Shown here: positions 43,864 through 51,149 of the stretch, piece by piece
Layout: each line of letters opens with the position of its first letter
Position numbering within the stretch: the first letter of the stretch is position 1
Assembly (NCBI RefSeq): GCF_001984155.1
Contig: NZ_MTQO01000041.1
Coordinates: 1 to 64,000 of the forward strand
From: Actinosynnema sp. ALI-1.44
GTDB lineage: Bacteria; Actinomycetota; Actinomycetes; Mycobacteriales; Pseudonocardiaceae
Direction: 5' to 3'
DNA length: 64,000 bases
Translations under genes and position numbers: made by a program
Notes under the pieces: generated by a model
Told to the model about the DNA's origin: nothing
The model's database searches: none
The model's input: the letters and a program-made list of their open reading frames with translations, nothing else

Positions 43864-45195
43864 TCACTGCCGAAGTTCACTGCCGAACCAGCGGCGCAGC
43901 GCCGAGTCCAGGCCCGGCCCGCCCTGCCACACCACGTAGCCGTCGGGACGGACCAGCTCCGGCCTTGTCCCGTCACGACTCTCGACCCGGTCGGTCCAGC
44001 CGCTGGGCGCCGACGCGCCGACGAGCACGGCGCGGCCGTCGGGCGCGACCGGGACGTCGGTGGCACGACCGGTGGTCCCGGGGTAGGTGATCCCAATGCC
44101 GGAGATCTCCAACGCGACCGCGTGACGTGCTTCGGGAACGGCGAGCAGGCCGGTGACGATCTCCCGGACGGCACCGACGTCAGGCGCCCCGAGCAGTCCC
44201 TGCGCACGCGTGCTCACCAGCGCCCGTGCCGCGACCGGGTGGCGTTCGTCGTGGTAGCTGTCGAGCAGGCCGTCGGGAGCGTGTCCGCGGATCCGCGCGG
44301 CGAGCTTCCAGCCGAGGTTCACCGCGTCCTGCAGGCCCAGGTTGAGTCCCTGGCCGCCGACCGGGAGGTGGATGTGCGCGGCGTCGCCCGCGAAGAGCAC
44401 GCGGCCGTGCCGGTACTGCTCCACCTGCCGCGCGGCGTCGCCGAACCGGGAGGCCCAGAGCACTTGGCCCACCTCGATTTCCGGGCCGTGTGCGGCGGTC
44501 AGCGCCCGTTGCAGCTCCCCGGCCGTGACGGGCGCGTCGCGGCCGTACCGTTGCTGCTCCTCGCCGACCACGACTGTGCGGTACCGCCCGCCGGAGAGCG
44601 GCAGGAGAAATCCCGGGGTGTTCGAAGGCAGCTGCCAGTCATCGCCGACCCCGTGGGGTTTGCGCGTGAGCGTGACGTCGGCGACGACCAACGAGATCCG
44701 CGCCGAGGTGCCGGGAAACGCGGCTCCCAGCAGCTTCCGCACAGTGCTGTGGCCGCCGTCGGCCGCGACGAGCCACGTCGCCCGGTGATCCCGACCGCCT
44801 GCCGTGACGGTCACGCCTTCGCTGTCCTGCGTCACCGCGGTGACGGCCGCGTCACGCAGCACCGGTGTACGCAACCGCGCTTCGATGGCCGCGGCGACGT
44901 GGACCTGCTCGACGCCGAGTTGGTACGGGAAGTTCGTCGGCAGGTCGGTGTAGTCGATCCGGATGCCCGAGAAGTGCCCGGCAGGCAGCCGCGCGTCGGC
45001 GTGCGGCTCGATCGCGGCGAGCAGGCCGCGGTCGGCCAGCACCTCGACCGACTGGGGCTGGAGGCCGAGCGCCTTCGACTGCGTGGTGGGCCGCGCATCG
45101 CGTTCCAGCACGAGCACGTCGATCCCGGCGCGCTCCAGTTCGAACGCGACCAGCAGACCGGTCGGCCCCGCACCGGCAACCAGGACGTCAGGCAT
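43864..45195 (-). CDS. Class-A FAD-dependent aromatic monooxygenase
   Basis: A 443-aa flavoprotein monooxygenase of the PHBH fold. FAD motifs: VLVAGAGPTGLLVAFELERA (GxGxxG), then the DG motif LVAADGGHSTVRKLLGA, and GD motif RVLFAGDAAHIHLPVGGQGL. The short C-terminal domain (VRPDGYVVWQGGPGLDSALR) is the thioredoxin-like end of the polyketide-hydroxylase and rifampicin-monooxygenase subgroup. It hydroxylates an aromatic or polyketide with NAD(P)H and O2. Overlaps the upstream membrane-protein gene by 8 bp, in a TetR-controlled operon. A drug-inactivating role is possible. Confidence 0.9.
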   Translation of the reverse strand: MPDVLVAGAGPTGLLVAFELERAGIDVLVLERDARPTTQSKALGLQPQSVEVLADRGLLAAIEPHADARLPAGHFSGIRIDYTDLPTNFPYQLGVEQVHVAAAIEARLRTPVLRDAAVTAVTQDSEGVTVTAGGRDHRATWLVAADGGHSTVRKLLGAAFPGTSARISLVVADVTLTRKPHGVGDDWQLPSNTPGFLLPLSGGRYRTVVVGEEQQRYGRDAPVTAGELQRALTAAHGPEIEVGQVLWASRFGDAARQVEQYRHGRVLFAGDAAHIHLPVGGQGLNLGLQDAVNLGWKLAARIRGHAPDGLLDSYHDERHPVAARALVSTRAQGLLGAPDVGAVREIVTGLLAVPEARHAVALEISGIGITYPGTTGRATDVPVAPDGRAVLVGASAPSGWTDRVESRDGTRPELVRPDGYVVWQGGPGLDSALRRWFGSELRQ

Positions 45196-45850
45196 CGAGG
45201 TTCTCCTTGCGCAGGTACCAGACGTGCCACGCGATCAGGCACGCCAGCGTGCCGAACCACACCACGTTGGTGACCAAGGAGATGAGGTCGATCGGCAGCG
45301 TGTAGACGAGCACGACGTGCAGCACCGCGCTGGCCGCGAGCACCACACCCCACGCGGCTGTGTTGATCCGCAGACCGCGCCGGAACCGGGCGTCGTGGTC
45401 CCAGCGGGCCGCCCACGCGGCCGCTCCCTCGGCGCCGCGCTTGACCTCTGCGATCGTGCGGCCCAACGTCAGCTGGGCGGGCCTGCCGACGAAAACCGTG
45501 ACCACCATCCACAGTCCGAACAGGCCGCCGATCGCGGCGACCCAGCCCTCCCGGATCGCGAGGGTGCGCGGGTTGTCCGACAGCAGGCCCAGCACGACGG
45601 ACAGCATCAGGACGCTGATCGTGACCATGGCGATGATGTCGATCCGGCGGTTGCGCACGATGGTCCACACCACGTACGGCGCGGCCACCAGAACACCGGC
45701 CATCAGCGCCCACCACTGGCTGACGCCTGCGGCGCGCAGGCCGTAGAACAGCGCCATCGGCACGACCACCTCGAACACGACGGTGAGCACGTTGGCACGG
45801 ATCAGCCGACGCAGTCCGGCGTCGGGCGCGGTCTTCTCCTCGACCATCAT
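45188..45850 (-). CDS. VC0807-type integral membrane protein
   Basis: A 220-aa protein with about six membrane segments (VVFEVVVPMALFYGLRAAGV, GWVAAIGGLFGLWMVVTVFV). It resembles the VC0807/intracellular-septation-related membrane family: RPAQLTLGRTIAEVKR is a conserved cytoplasmic loop. Middle gene of a TetR-led operon, overlapping both neighbours. It may be a transporter or permeability factor linked to the monooxygenase; function unknown. Confidence 0.75.
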   Translation of the reverse strand: MMVEEKTAPDAGLRRLIRANVLTVVFEVVVPMALFYGLRAAGVSQWWALMAGVLVAAPYVVWTIVRNRRIDIIAMVTISVLMLSVVLGLLSDNPRTLAIREGWVAAIGGLFGLWMVVTVFVGRPAQLTLGRTIAEVKRGAEGAAAWAARWDHDARFRRGLRINTAAWGVVLAASAVLHVVLVYTLPIDLISLVTNVVWFGTLACLIAWHVWYLRKENLDA

Positions 45851-46449
45851 GCTTGTCCCCCCAAGGGATCGGGCGCGGTCGCCCGCACGTACAGATCGGC
45901 GAGCTCGCGGCCGAGACGGGTGAGCTCATCGGGTTCGGGTAGATCGGCGGCCGCGGTGACGACGACCGCGTCCAGGCCGCTGGCGAAGACGAGCGCGACT
46001 GTCCGCGTGTCGAACGGGCGGAAGACGCCCGCCTCCTGCCCGGTGCGGAAGTGCTCCTCGAACAGGTCGAGCCGCGCGTTGACGGACGCGCTTTGCGTGC
46101 CCGCGTTGCGCACCAGGTCGATCAACGCCTTCACCTCGGCGGGGTGCACACCGACCATCGCGACGTTCGACTCGACGTAGGCCCGCAGTTGGGCGACGTG
46201 TCCGACGGCGGCCTCGATGCGCGGCTCCATGTAGGCCCGCAAGACAGTGTCGATCTCGGCAACACATGCCGCGACCAGGTCTTCCTTGCCCGCGAAGTGG
46301 TAACTGATCATGCCGGTGCTCGACAGGCCCGCGTGTTTGGCGATCCGGCTGAACGACGCCTTGGCGTAGCCGACGTCGGCGATCACCTCGATCGCCGACG
46401 TGACGATCTGGGCACGCCGGGCCGACTCGGTGAAGGTTCTTGCTCGCAT
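45847..46449 (-). CDS. TetR-family regulator, leads the monooxygenase operon
   Basis: A 200-aa regulator: HTH FTESARRAQIVTSAIEVIAD and SFSRIAKHAGLSSTGMISYH. I take ATG 46449 (MRARTF); ATG 46467 is six codons further out. A TATTGT box (46456-46461) lies 6 nt before ATG 46449, supporting a leaderless start there. Two palindromic sites flank this -10 box, so the protein very probably represses its own operon, including the membrane protein and monooxygenase genes. Confidence 0.9.
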   Translation of the reverse strand: MRARTFTESARRAQIVTSAIEVIADVGYAKASFSRIAKHAGLSSTGMISYHFAGKEDLVAACVAEIDTVLRAYMEPRIEAAVGHVAQLRAYVESNVAMVGVHPAEVKALIDLVRNAGTQSASVNARLDLFEEHFRTGQEAGVFRPFDTRTVALVFASGLDAVVVTAAADLPEPDELTRLGRELADLYVRATAPDPLGGQA

Positions 46450-46476
46450 GAGCAAACAATAGCTCATTCGAGCAAG
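46439..46476. promoter_or_regulatory. Tandem TetR operators around the -10 box
   Basis: CTTGCTCGCATGAGC (46439-46453) and GCTCATTCGAGCAAG (46462-46476) mirror each other at 14 of 15 positions. Each arm is itself palindromic (GCTCnnnnGAGC; centres 46447.5 and 46467.5, 20 bp apart). The 8-nt gap holds the TATTGT -10 of the TetR gene and one arm covers its ATG. Confidence 0.65.
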
Positions 46477-46865
46477 ACCGCGTGCAGGACCCGGGAGAAG
46501 ATCGCAGGACGAGCCGTTGGGGCTGGTGGGGTACGCCGAGCTTGGTCACGGGCTTAGGCGGCCCGGCGGGGCCGTACCCGAACCGGTTCCTGAGCCTCTT
46601 CGCCCTCAAGGTGTGCGACAGGCCCGACTCGAACGCCACAGCTCAGCTTCCGCCCGGCTACGAGGGCGAACGGAAACGCGTGACCGTGTCGGGTGCGTTG
46701 ACGGTGAACTATGTCGGCAGCTCCGCCACGATGGCTGCGACGCCGCACAAGCGCGGTTAGGTCGTTGCCTGGCTGTCCTTCGCGGCAAGGTTGACCATGC
46801 CGAAGATCGCCTCGGCTATCTGTCGTTCCTCGGAGGGCAGCAGCAAAGGCAAACAGCGAGCGGCT
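46477..46865. other. Intergenic region without a supported gene
   Basis: About 390 bp. A plus-strand frame to 46760 (KVCDRPDSNATAQLPPGYEG) lacks a ribosome site or family motif. On the minus strand 46757-46865 reads LPSEERQIAEAIFGMVNLAA with natural-looking composition but without a start, perhaps the tail of a lost gene. Confidence 0.5.
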
Positions 46866-47441
46866 TCACCCGTTCGGGGAGATTCCCATTCGGTGCGCGA
46901 GTCCGCGGAGCTCACGTCCACCGGCGTCGCGGCGAGCGCGGAGCAATTCTCCCGATACCGCCTCTCGCACGAAGACGTCACCTCGAATGTGTTGAGGCGC
47001 GAGTTTCTCGGCCTTGAGCAATGTGGCGAGGCCCTTGTCACGCGTGCGTTTCTCGCTGAGCAGGGCGCGGCCGACGTTCGCATGGAACACAGCCTGCCGG
47101 GCCGGGCTGGGAATGGCGTCGATGTGGACATCGCGCGCGATCTCGGCGACCTGGGCGCCGTCACCCAGCTCCACGCCGATCCCGAGCTGGCTCACATCCT
47201 CATGGCCTTTCGACCTGGCAACCGGGTGTGGTGATCCGGTCAGCTCAACCGGGGACACTCGCAGCGCGTGTGCCAGCGACTCAAGGGTTTTCCGCTTCGT
47301 AACGGGACGTTCACCGGTCTCGATGCGGGACAGATGCCCAACCGACATGCCGGAGAGCTCGGCCAGTGCCGTCAGGCTCAGGCCACGCCAGCCGCGGAGC
47401 TCCCGCACCCTGCGCCCGATGTGGGTCTCTTCGATGTCCAC
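46866..47441 (-). CDS. XRE-family regulator with internal deletion
   Basis: A 191-aa protein. Residues 1-65 form a complete XRE HTH: VDIEETHIGRRVRELRGWRG, then LSLTALAELSGMSVGHLSRI and GERPVTKRKTLESLAHALRV. Immediately after comes a segment normally found at the very end of the family's 390-400-aa proteins (VHIDAIPSPARQAVFHANVG, RGDVFVREAVSGELLRARRD, LRGLAHRMGI). The middle TPR region is missing while the frame is kept. GTG 47441 is chosen for its GAGG site 6 nt upstream and the family-typical N-terminus. It may still bind DNA without its usual peptide- or ligand-sensing part. Divergent from the 74-aa gene at 47571. Confidence 0.75.
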   Translation of the reverse strand: MDIEETHIGRRVRELRGWRGLSLTALAELSGMSVGHLSRIETGERPVTKRKTLESLAHALRVSPVELTGSPHPVARSKGHEDVSQLGIGVELGDGAQVAEIARDVHIDAIPSPARQAVFHANVGRALLSEKRTRDKGLATLLKAEKLAPQHIRGDVFVREAVSGELLRARRDAGGRELRGLAHRMGISPNG

Positions 47442-47570
47442 GTCGCACCTCACAGTGAGAGCCCTCGTGGTCACTCATCGTACGCGGGCATGGCGGACGA
47501 CTGGCCTTGCCTGTCGCTAAGGTTTCCTCGTTCGACTCGAGCAGTCCCCACCCATGAATGGAGCATGACT

Positions 47571-47795
47571 GTGGCTGTTTCCGCAGATCTGGCGAAGCAA
47601 CTCGACAAGGCATACGAGGAGAAGACCGTTGCCGAGCTGCTTGACGCGCCAGTCGCCGCGCTGGCGGGTGTCAGCGAGGGCGACGCGGAGAAGCTGGACG
47701 CCGCCTTCGGCATCAAGACCGTTCGTGACCTCGGCACCAACAAGTACTTCCGGCTTGCCGCGGCACTGAACGACCTGGACGCCGCCACGAAGTAG
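47571..47795 (+). CDS. Small helical protein (HhH-like)
   Basis: A 74-aa protein from GTG 47571, with GGAG 7 nt upstream (ATG 47565 is too close to that site). Sequence VAVSADLAKQLDKAYEEKTV, then AALAGVSEGDAEKLDAAFGI and KTVRDLGTNKYF. The pattern L-x-G-V-s... A-F-G-I-k-T-v-x-D-L resembles a helix-hairpin-helix element as found in DNA- or protein-binding small domains. Known in actinomycetes as a hypothetical protein; function unknown. Divergent from the shortened XRE gene and followed by a strong terminator, so it is a single-gene unit. Confidence 0.75.
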   Translation: MAVSADLAKQLDKAYEEKTVAELLDAPVAALAGVSEGDAEKLDAAFGIKTVRDLGTNKYFRLAAALNDLDAATK

Positions 47796-47809
47796 CCGAG
47801 CGAGGTCGA

Positions 47810-47849
47810 ACCTGTGCCCCGGCGGGTGGTGCCCCGCCGGGGCACAGGT
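47810..47849 (+). terminator. Strong hairpin terminator
   Basis: ACCTGTGCCCCGGCGGG (47810-47826) pairs perfectly over 17 bp with CCCGCCGGGGCACAGGT (47833-47849); loop 6 nt. It lies 14 nt after the small-protein stop and before the next promoter. Confidence 0.85.
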
Positions 47850-47904
47850 GTGTCTGAGGCGTGGGTCACTGTGGTGACCAGCGGGAATCAACCGCGGCCC
47901 CGAG

Positions 47905-47933
47905 TGGTTCAACTGCATGCAAATGCATATACT
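47905..47933 (+). promoter_or_regulatory. Promoter and palindrome before the LLM operon
   Basis: A near-consensus -10 TATACT (47928-47933) with weak -35 TGGTTC (47905-47910, 17-bp spacer). Around it is the AT-rich, repeated TGCATGCAAATGCA (47914-47927), likely the site of the MarR protein encoded next in the operon. RNA would start about 47940, with GGAGGAG before ATG 47957. Confidence 0.55.
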
Positions 47934-47956
47934 TTGCCTGACGGCGAGGAGGAGCC

Positions 47957-49144
47957 ATGCAGTTCGGAGTGTTCTCGGTCAGCGACATCACTCGCGACCC
48001 GGTGTCCGGCGAGACCCCGAGCGAGGCGCAGCGGATCGACGCGATCGTCCAGATCGCCAGGAAGACCGAGGAAGTCGGCCTCGACGTGTTCGCCATCGGT
48101 GAGCACCACAACCCACCGTTCTTCTCGTCCTCGCCGACCACGCTGCTGTCGCACATCGCGGCCTTGACCGAGCGGTTGATCGTGACCACGGCGACCACGC
48201 TCATCACCACCAACGACCCGGTGCGCATCGCCGAGGAGTACGCGATGCTGCAACACCTGTCCAAGGGGCGCATGGATCTGATGCTCGGCCGCGGCAACAC
48301 CGCGCCGGTGTACCCGTGGTTCGGCCAGGACATCCGGCAGGGACTGCCGTTGGCGTTGGAGAACTACAACCTGCTGCACAGGTTGTGGCGCGAGGACGTC
48401 GTGGACTGGGAGGGCAAGTTCCGCACGCCGTTGCAGGGCTTCACATCCGTGCCCCGTCCGCTGGACGACGTGCCGCCGTTCGTGTGGCACGGCTCCATCC
48501 GCACCCCGGAGATCGCCGAGCAGGCCGCGTTCTACGGCAACGGGTACTTCGCCAACAACATCTTCTGGCCGAAGGAGCACTACATCCGGCTGATCGAGTT
48601 CTACCGGCAGCGCTACGCCCACTACGGGCACGGCACCGCCAAGCAGGCGATCGTCGGCCTCGGCGGGCACGTCTACCTCGCCAGGAACTCCCAGGACGCC
48701 AAGAAGGAGTTCCGGCCGTACTTCAACGCGGCACCGGTCTACGGCAACGGTCCGTCCATGGAGGACTTCATGGAGATGACGCCGTTGTCGGTCGGCAGCC
48801 CGCAGGAGGTCATCGACAAGACGCTGACCTTCCGCGAGTACTTCGGCGACTACCAGCGGCAGCTGTTCCTGCTCGACCACGCCGGTCTCCCGCTCAAGAC
48901 CGTGCTCAACCAGCTCGACCTGCTCGGCGAGGAAGTCGTTCCGGTGCTGCGCAAGGAACTCGCGGCCAAGCGCGACCCGGAGGTGGCGGACGCGCCGACG
49001 CACGCCAGCCTGGTGAAGGCCAAGTACGGTGACAAGGCGCCGCGTCAGCCGCGCCCGAACGCCAACCGGGGCGACAACGTCACGGGTGCCTCGCCGTACC
49101 AGGACAGCGCGCCGGAGCTCGAAGCCAGCTACCCGGCGCTGTGA
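47957..49144 (+). CDS. LLM-class flavin-dependent monooxygenase
   Basis: A 395-aa luciferase-like oxidoreductase. MQFGVFSVSDITRDPVSGET, EVGLDVFAIGEHHNPPFFSS and EEYAMLQHLSKGRMDLMLGR are the family signatures. The C-terminal 60 residues are extended and charged, longer than in most members. GAGGAGG ribosome site. The gene is overlapped by a MarR gene and followed by an FMN reductase, so it is a two-component FMNH2-dependent monooxygenase. Substrate may be an alkane, sulfonate, or phenolic. Confidence 0.92.
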   Translation: MQFGVFSVSDITRDPVSGETPSEAQRIDAIVQIARKTEEVGLDVFAIGEHHNPPFFSSSPTTLLSHIAALTERLIVTTATTLITTNDPVRIAEEYAMLQHLSKGRMDLMLGRGNTAPVYPWFGQDIRQGLPLALENYNLLHRLWREDVVDWEGKFRTPLQGFTSVPRPLDDVPPFVWHGSIRTPEIAEQAAFYGNGYFANNIFWPKEHYIRLIEFYRQRYAHYGHGTAKQAIVGLGGHVYLARNSQDAKKEFRPYFNAAPVYGNGPSMEDFMEMTPLSVGSPQEVIDKTLTFREYFGDYQRQLFLLDHAGLPLKTVLNQLDLLGEEVVPVLRKELAAKRDPEVADAPTHASLVKAKYGDKAPRQPRPNANRGDNVTGASPYQDSAPELEASYPAL

Positions 49145-49587
49145 CCGTGAGCACCAGCAGCACAGCCAACGCCGCGTGGGAGGCATTGATGTCTGCCTAT
49201 GCGGTGTTGATGCGGGAGTTCGCGGCCGAGGACGTATGGCGGGAAGTGTCGATGCGTGAGTACGACGTGCTGTACACCCTGTCGAAATGCCCCGAGCCGC
49301 TGCGGATCGGTGAACTGCACAAGCACCTGCTGCTCAGCCAGCCCGCGTTGTCGCGGATGGTGGACAGGCTCGTGGAACGCGGGCTGGTCGAGCGCACGAC
49401 CGCGCCGGAGGACGGCCGTGGCGTGCGGCTCGCCCTCACCGACACCGGGCGCAAGGTCCAGCAGGACATCGGCCGCCCCCACGCCAGGCACGTCGCCCGC
49501 GCGGTCACCGCGCGGGTCAGTGCCGACGAACTGAGGCAACTGGAAGCCATCTGCCGCAAACTGGCGGCACAGGCGGAGGAATCATGA
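49141..49587 (+). CDS. MarR-family regulator
   Basis: A 148-aa winged-helix regulator: SMREYDVLYTLSKCPEPLRI, GELHKHLLLSQPALSRMVDR, wing ERTTAPEDGRGVRLALTDTG. GTG 49141 overlaps the LLM stop (GTGA), and its own stop overlaps the FMN reductase start. It sits in the middle of the operon it likely controls. The Cys in TLSKCPEP could act as a redox switch, but this is inference. Confidence 0.9.
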   Translation: MTVSTSSTANAAWEALMSAYAVLMREFAAEDVWREVSMREYDVLYTLSKCPEPLRIGELHKHLLLSQPALSRMVDRLVERGLVERTTAPEDGRGVRLALTDTGRKVQQDIGRPHARHVARAVTARVSADELRQLEAICRKLAAQAEES

Positions 49588-50249
49588 GCACGTACAAGCT
49601 GGTCGTCGTCTCCGCGGGGACCAGTGACCCGTCGTCCACCCGGCTGCTGGCCGACCGCGTCGCGCAGCGCGTCGACGCGCTGGCGGGTGCACGCGGCCAC
49701 AGCGTCGCGCTCCGGGTGCTGGACTTGCGTGAGCTGGCAGGCGAGATCACCACCGCGTTGGTGTCGCAGCTGACCGGTCCGAAGCTGGCCGCGGCGGTCG
49801 CCGCGCTCGGCGAGGCCGACGGGATCGTGGTGAGCACGCCCGTCTACAAGGCGGGTGCCAGCGGTCTGCTGACGTCGTTCTTCCAGGTCCTGGACAACGA
49901 CCTGCTGATCGCCAAACCGGTCGTGCTGGCCGCGACCGCGGGCACGGCACGACACGCGTTGGTCGTGGACGACCAGTTGCGCGGGTTGTTCGCGTACATG
50001 CGGACCACCACCGTGCCGACGTCGTTGTTCGCCTCCACCGAGGACTGGAACGACCCCGCGCTGCCCAAGCGGATCGACCGCGCGGCGTTCGAACTGGTGC
50101 TGCTGATGGAGAGCGGCTTCGCCCAGCGGATCAGGGACGAGTCGTGGAACGCCTACCAGCACGAGTTCGGCAGCGCGGGCGGCACCGAGGTCGGCATCGA
50201 CCTGGACTCCGACATGATGCGCCTGGCCACCGGCGGCTCCGCGACCTGA
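49584..50249 (+). CDS. NAD(P)H:FMN reductase, CE1759 type
   Basis: A 221-aa flavodoxin-fold reductase. P-loop-like FMN site VVSAGTSDPSSTRLLADRVA, then IVVSTPVYKAGASGLLTSFF for the flavin ring and VLAATAGTARHALVVDDQLR. This matches the actinobacterial CE1759/SsuE-like reductases that always pair with LLM monooxygenases. It supplies reduced FMN to the LLM enzyme encoded two genes upstream. Translationally coupled to the MarR gene. Confidence 0.92.
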   Translation: MSTYKLVVVSAGTSDPSSTRLLADRVAQRVDALAGARGHSVALRVLDLRELAGEITTALVSQLTGPKLAAAVAALGEADGIVVSTPVYKAGASGLLTSFFQVLDNDLLIAKPVVLAATAGTARHALVVDDQLRGLFAYMRTTTVPTSLFASTEDWNDPALPKRIDRAAFELVLLMESGFAQRIRDESWNAYQHEFGSAGGTEVGIDLDSDMMRLATGGSAT

Positions 50250-50302
50250 TTACGTAGGTATCACCGACGCGAGCACCCCCTCGCCGCTGCGAGTCTTCAG
50301 GC

Positions 50303-50728
50303 ATGATCTTCCACGGAAACCGTTTCACCATCAGGCCGGAAGCCACGCCGGAGCAGCTGGAGGAGGCACTGGAGAGCCTGCGCAACCAGGGCCGCTCGAT
50401 CCCGTCGGTGAAGTCCTTCGTCGTCGGCCGCGACTACGGCGGCGAGTACGAGTGGGGCGCCACCTTCGTGATCGAGGACCTGGAGGGGTACTGGGAGTAC
50501 CTCGTCCACCCGGCACACCTCAACACCGACCGGGTCGGGCTGCCGCTGGTGGACAAGTTCGTGTCCTTCGACATCACCGACGACCCAGACCCCGAGATCG
50601 GCGAGAAGATCGCCGCACTGCACAAGAAGCGCTACGACACCATGTCCGACATCCGGGACCTGGTCGCCGGTCTCGGCGAGTACAGCGGCGCCGCCGCGCC
50701 GACTCCGCTTGACGAGAAGGCGGAATGA
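50303..50728 (+). CDS. Dabb-domain (stress-response A/B barrel) protein
   Basis: A 141-aa protein with a dimeric alpha/beta-barrel domain: MIFHGNRFTIRPEATPEQLE, SVKSFVVGRDYGGEYEWGAT, WEYLVHPAHLNTDRVGLPLV. Such proteins bind or cyclise small aromatic or polyketide-like compounds. It overlaps the SnoaL-like gene by 4 bp, so the two are one unit, 53 nt after the FMN reductase. No strong promoter is seen in the gap, so it may continue the LLM operon. Confidence 0.82.
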   Translation: MIFHGNRFTIRPEATPEQLEEALESLRNQGRSIPSVKSFVVGRDYGGEYEWGATFVIEDLEGYWEYLVHPAHLNTDRVGLPLVDKFVSFDITDDPDPEIGEKIAALHKKRYDTMSDIRDLVAGLGEYSGAAAPTPLDEKAE

Positions 50729-51144
50729 CCATGACCGTGAGCGATCACCACGAGCTCACCCGGATGTGGGTCGACATCTGGAACGGTGACCTCTCACTGA
50801 TCGACATCGCGGTGCACGAGGACTTCGTGTCGCACACCGCGCCGCTGGCGGGCGGACCGGTCGCGGACTCCCACGGCCGGTTGAGCCTGAGCGGCTGGAT
50901 CAGCGCGAGCCACACCCTGCTCGAGGACCTGACGTTCACGGTCGAGGTCGGGCCGCTGGTCGACGAGCCGCACATCGCCCTGCGCTGGTACGCCACGGGA
51001 ACCCACGACGGACGGTCCGTCGGGTTCCACGGCACCGACCTGCTGCGCGTGGCCGACGGCCTGATCGTGGAGTACTGGCTCAGCGCGGACAGCGTCTGGT
51101 TCTCCCAGCAACTGGGAGTCCGGGAGCTGGCCCCGCTCGACTGA
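50725..51144 (+). CDS. SnoaL-like/NTF2-fold protein
   Basis: A 139-aa protein with the SnoaL-like polyketide-cyclase fold: THELTRMWVDIWNGDLSLID-like opening (ELTRMWVDIWNGDLSLIDIA), EDFVSHTAPLAGG, GWISASHTLLEDLTFTVEVG, and GFHGTDLLRVADGLIVEYWL. ATG 50725 or 50731. It may catalyse cyclisation or hydrolysis, or only bind a small ligand. It ends 5 nt before the convergent LuxR gene. Confidence 0.85.
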   Translation: MTMTVSDHHELTRMWVDIWNGDLSLIDIAVHEDFVSHTAPLAGGPVADSHGRLSLSGWISASHTLLEDLTFTVEVGPLVDEPHIALRWYATGTHDGRSVGFHGTDLLRVADGLIVEYWLSADSVWFSQQLGVRELAPLD

Positions 51145-51149
51145 GGCGC

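Noticed and set aside
43864-45195. Rifampicin monooxygenase
   Set aside because: The subgroup fits, but class-A FAD monooxygenases for drugs and polyketides cannot be separated by eye; substrate left open.
46482-46760. 92-aa plus-strand frame
   Set aside because: No ribosome site and no recognisable motif; kept as intergenic because the tail only weakly looks protein-like.
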